Positions 6,904-10,413 of a stretch of DNA of 10,413 bases are shown one piece after another; the first letter of the stretch is position 1; each line of letters opens with the position of its first letter. Where the stretch lies: contig QIKQ01000347.1 of the NCBI GenBank assembly GCA_003233075.1, positions 1 to 10,413 on the forward strand, in the 5' to 3' direction. The DNA comes from Gammaproteobacteria bacterium (GTDB taxonomy: Bacteria; Pseudomonadota; Gammaproteobacteria; SZUA-21). The translations under genes were made by a program, and so were the position numbers. The notes beneath the pieces were generated by a model. That model was not told the DNA's origin and made no database searches. It saw only the letters and a list, made by a program, of their open reading frames with translations.

Positions 6904-7272
6904 ATGGCGAATAAATTAATTATAGTGATGGTTAATACCGACCCGTCAAATCCAAGCGAATTAGGAGCTCCTTTTTTTCAGGCAACTGTTGCGGCGTCAA
7001 TGAATTATGAAGTCGAGTTAATATTAACAGGCCGCTCGGGCGAACTCGCGAAAAAAGGCGTGGCTGAAAATATTTATATGCAAGAAGGAAGTACTCGTTC
7101 GGTGTATCAATATATGCAAGAATCGCATGAAGCTGGCGCTAAATTAAAAATATGTACGCCAACCTTGGAAATCTGGGGCGAAGATCTCATTCCAGAAATT
7201 GAAGAGACTGTGGGTGCGGCGTACGTTATTAGTGAGGCTATGTCGGACGGGACGGTGACCTTTACTTATTAA
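6904..7272 (+). CDS. DsrE-family (DsrE/F-like) small protein
   Basis: 122 residues, with no signal peptide or membrane helix. The Rossmann-like DsrE fold is suggested by a strand/turn start KLIIVMVNTDPSN (4-16), a small-residue helix APFFQATVAASMNY (22-35), YEVELILTGRSGELAKKG (35-52), and the segment AGAKLKICTPTLEIWG (78-92). Cys84 sits where related proteins carry their conserved cysteine. Canonical DsrE/TusD proteins hand sulfur between carriers. Many single-subunit members outside dsr operons have unknown roles, and no dsr, tus or rhodanese gene is nearby, so a sulfur-transfer role is only suggested. It starts 2 bases after mscS with a GGAGAG ribosome site inside the mscS end, so the two are almost certainly co-transcribed and coupled. 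Confidence 0.8.
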   Translation: MANKLIIVMVNTDPSNPSELGAPFFQATVAASMNYEVELILTGRSGELAKKGVAENIYMQEGSTRSVYQYMQESHEAGAKLKICTPTLEIWGEDLIPEIEETVGAAYVISEAMSDGTVTFTY

Positions 7273-7284
7273 CGTAACTTTGAG

Positions 7285-7302
7285 CAATTCATCCCTGAAT
7301 TG
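7285..7302. repeat. Short perfect hairpin in the gap before hpt
   Basis: CAATTCA (7285-7291), TCCC loop, TGAATTG (7296-7302): a perfect 7-base stem 12 bases after the dsrE stop. It is AT-rich and not followed by a T-run, so it is not a convincing terminator. It could be a processing or stability element between dsrE and hpt, or chance. Confidence 0.35.
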
Positions 7303-7392
7303 TCAGAGTACGACAGGAAAAATGTTATTTTTTCTTGTGTCGCAGGAACCTCTAAATTAATCAGAGCTTGCTTAAATAATACGGATGTTTAT

Positions 7393-7962
7393 ATGAAAAT
7401 CGCTTCAATACAATTAGATTCTGAGCTAATTAAAAACGTACTAGATCAAGCTGAATGTATTTACACAGCAAACGAAGTTGAAGCAGCTTTAGATCGTATG
7501 GCAATTAACATTAATGCAGAGCTTACCGATAAGAATCCAATTTTAATTTGTGTTATGAACGGTGGCTTGGTGGTTATGGGTAAATTATTAACCCGGCTCA
7601 ATTTTCAATTACAAATTGATTTTATCCACGCGACTCGTTATCGAAATGCTACAACGGGCAGTGATTTAGAGTGGAGAGCCGAGCCAAGTACTGATATTAA
7701 AGACAGAGAAGTTGTCATTATTGATGATATTTTAGATGAAGGTGTAACCTTAAAGTCAATTGTCGATTACTGTCGCTCACACCAGTGTCGATCAGTTTAT
7801 ACCGCAGTGCTAGTCGAAAAAATTCATCAACGAAAAGTTGGTTTAGACAAGGCAGACTTTGTTGGTCTGCAAGTCGAAGACAAGTACGTCTTTGGTTATG
7901 GAATGGATTACAAGGGTTTTTTGCGTAATGCGCCTGGTATTTATGCAGTCAAAAAAAATTAA
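7393..7962 (+). CDS. hpt: Hypoxanthine-guanine phosphoribosyltransferase
   Basis: 189 residues from the ATG at 7393. The frame is open upstream to a TTG at 7300, but those 31 residues do not look like the family, and the 7393 start gives the expected length and the usual beginning. It transfers ribose-5-phosphate from PRPP to hypoxanthine or guanine, giving IMP or GMP, in the cytoplasm. Motifs are CVMNGGLVVMGKLLTRL (53-69), HATRYRNATTG (79-89), the PRPP-binding loop VVIIDDILDEGVTL (107-120, acidic pair D111/D112), KADFVGLQVEDKYVFGYGMDYKG (153-175) and the end RNAPGIYAVK. The ribosome site is weak, and a 120-base gap separates it from dsrE. The MTI phosphorylase 23 bases downstream supplies hypoxanthine, so the two make a salvage pair. 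Confidence 0.92.
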   Translation: MKIASIQLDSELIKNVLDQAECIYTANEVEAALDRMAININAELTDKNPILICVMNGGLVVMGKLLTRLNFQLQIDFIHATRYRNATTGSDLEWRAEPSTDIKDREVVIIDDILDEGVTLKSIVDYCRSHQCRSVYTAVLVEKIHQRKVGLDKADFVGLQVEDKYVFGYGMDYKGFLRNAPGIYAVKKN

Positions 7963-7985
7963 GATAAGAAATTGAATGATTAATT

Positions 7986-8723
7986 ATGAATAAAGTGGCT
8001 TTTATTGGTGGAACAGGGCTAAGCTCATTCAATAGCTTGCAAGTCAAAGCGACTAAGACGATTAAAACACCCTATGGTGATGCTTCCAGCCCATTTATTT
8101 TAGGTGAGCTAAATGGAATGGATGTCGTTTTTTTAGCTCGACACGGGATCAAGCATACACTAGCGCCGCATAAAATAAATTATCGGGCGAACTTGTGGGC
8201 ATTGAAAGAACTAGATGTAGACTCAATTATTGCAGTCGCGGCAGTAGGAGGCATCAGTAAAAATCTAGGACCTGTGAGCATTGCTATACCCGACCAAATT
8301 ATAGATTACACTTATTCTCGCCAACATACATTTTTTGACGAAGACAATATACAGCATGTAGATTTTAGCTTCCCCTATGATAAGTCACTTCGAAAGTACT
8401 TAATTAAATCTGCCAATGAAGTCAATATAGATGTGGTTGAACAAGCGACTTACGGTGCAACCCAAGGGCCACGCTTAGAAACTGCTGCTGAAATTATCCG
8501 ACTGCGTCAGGATGGTTGTAGTTTAGTGGGCATGACAGGAATGCCAGAAGCCTCCTTAGCAAGAGAATTAAAAATAAATTACGCAACCTGTGCTGTAGTC
8601 GCAAATTGGGCTGCCGGTATTAATAGCGATGTCATTAACATGAATGAGATTGAGATTAATCTTGTTGAGGGCATGAATAAGGTCCGAAAAATCTTGGTGC
8701 AGTTTTGTAATTATTTTAATTAA
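7986..8723 (+). CDS. S-methyl-5'-thioinosine phosphorylase (PNP/MTAP family)
   Basis: 245 residues, a full-length family member. It phosphorolyses methylthioinosine to hypoxanthine and methylthioribose-1-phosphate, salvaging the by-product of polyamine and quorum-signal synthesis. Motifs are the phosphate-binding start FIGGTGL (6-12), ARHGIKHTLAPHKINYRAN (51-69), AVAAVGGIS (83-91), DQIIDYTYSR (103-112), YGATQGPRLETAAEI (156-170) and MTGMPEASLARE (183-194). VVANWAAG (204-211) follows: Asn207 stands where true MTA phosphorylases carry Asp, which favours a 6-oxopurine (inosine-type) over an adenine substrate. This, and the resemblance to Pseudomonas PA3004, point to MTI rather than MTA. A methylthioadenosine deaminase would be needed elsewhere. 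The ribosome site is weak. Inosine/guanosine phosphorylase is the main alternative. Confidence 0.88.
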   Translation: MNKVAFIGGTGLSSFNSLQVKATKTIKTPYGDASSPFILGELNGMDVVFLARHGIKHTLAPHKINYRANLWALKELDVDSIIAVAAVGGISKNLGPVSIAIPDQIIDYTYSRQHTFFDEDNIQHVDFSFPYDKSLRKYLIKSANEVNIDVVEQATYGATQGPRLETAAEIIRLRQDGCSLVGMTGMPEASLARELKINYATCAVVANWAAGINSDVINMNEIEINLVEGMNKVRKILVQFCNYFN

Positions 8724-8847
8724 CAATCTAGAGTAAGAATTATTATTTTCTAAAAACACTTCAAATAATAGTCTGTTCGAACTATAGTGAATTACATTTT
8801 TACACTCTAGACTTTGGCACTGGTTATGGATTAATTAGGAGTCACAC
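8724..8847. other. Intergenic gap, AT-rich, with weak dyads
   Basis: 124 bases between the phosphorylase and the lipoprotein gene. It holds an A/T-only dyad (8741-8748 with 8763-8770) and an 8-base inverted pair TCTAGAGT/ACTCTAGA (8727-8734 and 8804-8811) around a 69-base loop. TATAGT at 8784-8789 resembles a -10 box but lacks a good -35. No convincing terminator is seen. A clear AGGAG ribosome site at 8837-8841 serves the lipoprotein. A promoter is expected here because the next gene is functionally unrelated, but I cannot place it. Confidence 0.35.
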
Positions 8848-9768
8848 ATGTCTATAAATAAAAACACTCTACATCGTTTAATTAAAATTTCAATTTTTAG
8901 CACTATAATAACAATTGCGTTGATCGGCTGTAGTACTATTCCCATGGATAATGCAGGAAAACACAAAAGCAGTTCTTCGAGTAGTCTGGTTTCTTATTTG
9001 TATCCGAATGGCGAAAGGCCGCCAGGCTTAGCATTGGATATTCCTCAACTAACCGTTCCAGTACGTCTTGGAATTGCGTTTGTACCTAATGCTAGGGATT
9101 CAAGTGTGCTTTCTCATGCGGTAAAAAATCGATTACTTCGGAAAGTGAAGCGGGCATTTAAACATCACACTGTGGTACGAGAGATTCGCCTTATTCCGAC
9201 CAGCAGTCTGACACATCAGGGTGGCTTTAGTGAGTTACGCCGTGTTGCGATACGTTACAATGTTGATCTAGTTGCCTTAGTGTCACATAATCAAGTTCGG
9301 AATATAAGCAATAATGCTTTGTCGATTAGTTACCTAACAATAGTAGGAGCTCTAATCTTACCGGGTAATAACCATCGCATATCAACTTTTGTGGATACTG
9401 CCGTATTTGACGTTGATTCCGCAAAGCTTTTGTTCAGGGCGGCGGGTAAGGATAGAATAAGAAGACAGTCATCCGCATTTGCACTGGCTGAAAAGAATCA
9501 ATATCTCAGTCAAAATAGTATGAATAAGGCGACCGTGGCGATGATTTCTAGCTTAAATACCGAATTAAATAAATTTAGATCCCGTATCCGACGAGGCTCA
9601 AATGAAGCTGATGTTCGCTACCGTCGAGGTTATAAAGGTAATCGATATAGAGAGTCAAGATCAGGTGGCGGGGGTCGAAGCGAAAGAGAAAACTCACGTT
9701 ATAAGGAATCTCGTAATGATAGCTACACCGAGGGTGCAGGAAGATCAAGAGAGGGTCAGGAATACTAA
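8848..9768 (+). CDS. Rhombotarget-like lipoprotein with Arg/Gly-rich tail
   Basis: 306 residues. A lipoprotein signal (hydrophobic 14-26, lipobox LIGC, Cys28) is followed by a Ser-rich linker and SSLVSYLYPNGERPP (45-59). Then come PVRLGIAFVPNARDS (71-85), a helix-rich stretch with RREVAIRY-type residues (130-137), VDLVALVSHNQV (139-150), YLTIVGALILPGNNHRISTFVDTAVFDVDSAKLLFRAAG (162-200) and a helical end to about 247. These features match, from memory, the rhombotarget lipoprotein family of proteobacteria, whose function is unknown; some members carry a GlyGly-CTERM anchor processed by rhombosortase. Here the C-terminus (248-306) has a GGGG stretch but no hydrophobic helix. It is an Arg/Gly/Ser/Tyr/Glu-rich, highly charged tail, so rhombosortase sorting looks unlikely. 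It should be anchored in the outer membrane. It stands alone, with its own terminator behind it. Confidence 0.75.
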   Translation: MSINKNTLHRLIKISIFSTIITIALIGCSTIPMDNAGKHKSSSSSSLVSYLYPNGERPPGLALDIPQLTVPVRLGIAFVPNARDSSVLSHAVKNRLLRKVKRAFKHHTVVREIRLIPTSSLTHQGGFSELRRVAIRYNVDLVALVSHNQVRNISNNALSISYLTIVGALILPGNNHRISTFVDTAVFDVDSAKLLFRAAGKDRIRRQSSAFALAEKNQYLSQNSMNKATVAMISSLNTELNKFRSRIRRGSNEADVRYRRGYKGNRYRESRSGGGGRSERENSRYKESRNDSYTEGAGRSREGQEY

Positions 9769-9785
9769 TAATTGAGTTTATTCAC

Positions 9786-9809
9786 ATGCGCTCAATTATT
9801 TGAGCGCAT
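9786..9809 (+). terminator. Rho-independent terminator between converging genes
   Basis: ATGCGCTCAA (9786-9795), loop TTAT, TTGAGCGCAT (9800-9809): a perfect 10-base stem followed by TTCTATT on the + strand. It lies 17 bases after the lipoprotein stop and 18 bases beyond the stop of the minus-strand gene, so it can serve both. The T-run is better on the + strand; the minus-strand trailing sequence is poorer in T. Confidence 0.78.
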
Positions 9810-9827
9810 TTCTATTGGTGCGATGAC

Positions 9828-10190
9828 CTACTTATTGTTTAAAATGCGTAGTTCAAGTCGTTTTATATCTCGCTTTATATCAATTTTTGATAACTCCAGC
9901 CAGTACCAAATTTTCGCAAAGGATACAACAATTATCGATAATAAAAATACAGTTGCCCAGGTAATGCGTTCTAATACTTCTTGGCTATCAAAGTATTGAA
10001 ATGCTGAATAAATAGCAAAACTAAAAATAAATCCCTGTACAAGCCAAACTAGCATAATATAATATTTCAGTTTCGATTTAAAACTTAGCGAAATAAGCTC
10101 AAAAAGACTTGGATCATCGCTAATCTCGTTAATTAGTTTTTGGTCTTCAGCTGAAAGCGCTTGTCTAATTTTATCATCGATGTCATTCAT
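9828..10190 (-). CDS. Small two-helix membrane protein, DUF6768-like
   Basis: 120 residues. A charged N-terminal segment begins MNDIDDKIRQALSAEDQKLI (1-20) and continues with DDPSLFELISLSFKSKLKYYI. Two membrane helices follow (about 43-66 and 76-96), then a basic amphipathic end with KRDIKRLELRIL. This layout, and especially the start and the ending, match my recollection of DUF6768 proteins, which are encoded next to ECF sigma factors and have no proven function. The start overlaps the sigma-factor stop by 8 bases, so the two are coupled. By position it could be a membrane regulator of that sigma factor, but it lacks a zinc-binding ZAS motif of classical anti-sigma factors; this role is inference only. 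Confidence 0.75.
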   Translation of the reverse strand: MNDIDDKIRQALSAEDQKLINEISDDPSLFELISLSFKSKLKYYIMLVWLVQGFIFSFAIYSAFQYFDSQEVLERITWATVFLLSIIVVSFAKIWYWLELSKIDIKRDIKRLELRILNNK

Positions 10191-10323
10191 TTTGATTATC
10201 CTCTAGATGTTGTGCAAATAACTTACGTGCGTAATATAATCTTGATTTAACTGTGCCAATTGGAATATTAAGTATTTCAGCGATATCTTTTATGCTAAAC
10301 GACTCCAAATAAAATAGTCGTAC
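10183..10323 (-). pseudogene. ECF sigma factor, C-terminal remnant (region 4)
   Basis: Reading the minus strand from 10323 to the stop at 10183-10185 gives 46 residues beginning VRLFYLESFSIKDIAEIL and continuing NIPIGTVKSRLYYARKLF, then AQHLEDNQNE. This is the helix-turn-helix of sigma-70 region 4.2 (SIKDIAEILNIPIGTVKSRL), which recognises the -35 box, and it is typical of extracytoplasmic-function sigma factors. Regions 2 and most of region 4.1 are absent: the element tip starts at about 10323. The reading frame is open into the element, but nothing there looks like a sigma factor. The gene is therefore interrupted, or the rest lies on the far side of the element outside the window. The downstream DUF6768-like gene may have lost its native promoter. 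Confidence 0.8.
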
Positions 10324-10413
10324 TAGCCCGCATTTCTCACAGCCCGTCTACTGCGACGGCCCAATTGCATACTATGACTCGTTTTCACTCGGTCCAAGCG
10401 CTCAAAAACGGTG
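10323..10413. mobile_element. End of an insertion element (IS1380-like tip), partial, second copy
   Basis: CTAGCCCGCATTTCTCACAG (10323-10342) is a near-perfect inverted match to 69-88 at the other window edge, followed by a diverged but alignable stretch ending in ACTATGACTCGTTTTCAC (10370-10387). The tip faces left, so the element body extends beyond the right edge. The two ends differ clearly beyond the 20-base tip. They are therefore either the left and right ends of one element type or ends of two related elements. No transposase coding is visible in the ~90 bases present. Confidence 0.6.

Noticed and set aside
7300..7392. 31-residue N-terminal extension of hpt from a TTG
   Set aside because: The residues do not match the family, and the ATG at 7393 gives the expected length and start.
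8727..8811. TCTAGAGT/ACTCTAGA inverted pair as an attachment site or MITE
   Set aside because: The arm is only 8 bases and its TCTAGA core is itself a palindrome. The 69-base interior shows no structure, so chance is likely.
9772..9999. Plus-strand open frame after the terminator
   Set aside because: It covers the terminator hairpin and runs antisense to the DUF6768-like gene, with no family features.
1..10413. Whole window as a composite transposon bounded by two IS ends
   Set aside because: The cargo is largely conserved chromosomal genes, both boundary genes are cut independently, and the two ends are diverged beyond the tips. Separate insertions or contig breaks at repeats explain the layout more simply.

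Overview
The window looks like a piece of chromosome from an AT-rich, Gram-negative gammaproteobacterium. The main evidence is the grouping of nagZ, a hypoxanthine-guanine phosphoribosyltransferase and an S-methyl-5'-thioinosine phosphorylase, which resembles the nagZ/PA3004 neighbourhood of Pseudomonas. Two lipoproteins (one resembling the rhombotarget lipoprotein family) and a DsrE-like protein fit the same picture. No genus can be named. I see no tRNA, rRNA, CRISPR array, phage gene or complete transposase.

Layout from left to right. Positions 1-89 are the end of a mobile element, with a tip resembling IS1380-family ends. It has cut off the first part of a CYTH-domain (triphosphate tunnel metalloenzyme) gene, leaving a 3' remnant to 405. 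The remnant overlaps an operon of three tightly coupled genes: a family-5 substrate-binding lipoprotein (395-2530, with an unusual internal insertion and a lysine-rich tail), a DppB-like permease and a DppC-like permease. No ATPase gene lies within the window. A 207-base gap (4248-4454) packed with GC-rich palindromes follows.

From 4455 to 8723 all genes are on the + strand: nagZ (cell-wall recycling), a MscS-type channel with a histone-like KKT tail, a DsrE-like protein, hpt, and an MTI phosphorylase. The last two make a short salvage route: methylthioinosine to hypoxanthine, then hypoxanthine to IMP. mscS and dsrE are separated by 2 bases and lie between nagZ and the purine-salvage pair.

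A 124-base gap then leads to a rhombotarget-like lipoprotein (8848-9768) with an Arg/Gly/Ser/Tyr-rich tail, ended by a strong hairpin terminator (9786-9809). On the minus strand, converging on it, is the 3' end of an ECF sigma factor overlapping by 8 bases a small two-helix membrane protein of the DUF6768 type. The sigma factor is cut at about 10323 by a second copy of the same mobile-element tip. The window is therefore bounded on both sides by related insertion-element ends with their tips facing inward, each interrupting a gene.

Most genes here are conserved housekeeping or accessory types, and I do not see a clearly new multi-gene system. The points most worth a second look are the paired element ends, the modified substrate-binding protein with its ATPase-less cassette, the low-complexity charged tails on three unrelated envelope proteins, and the palindrome cluster upstream of nagZ.
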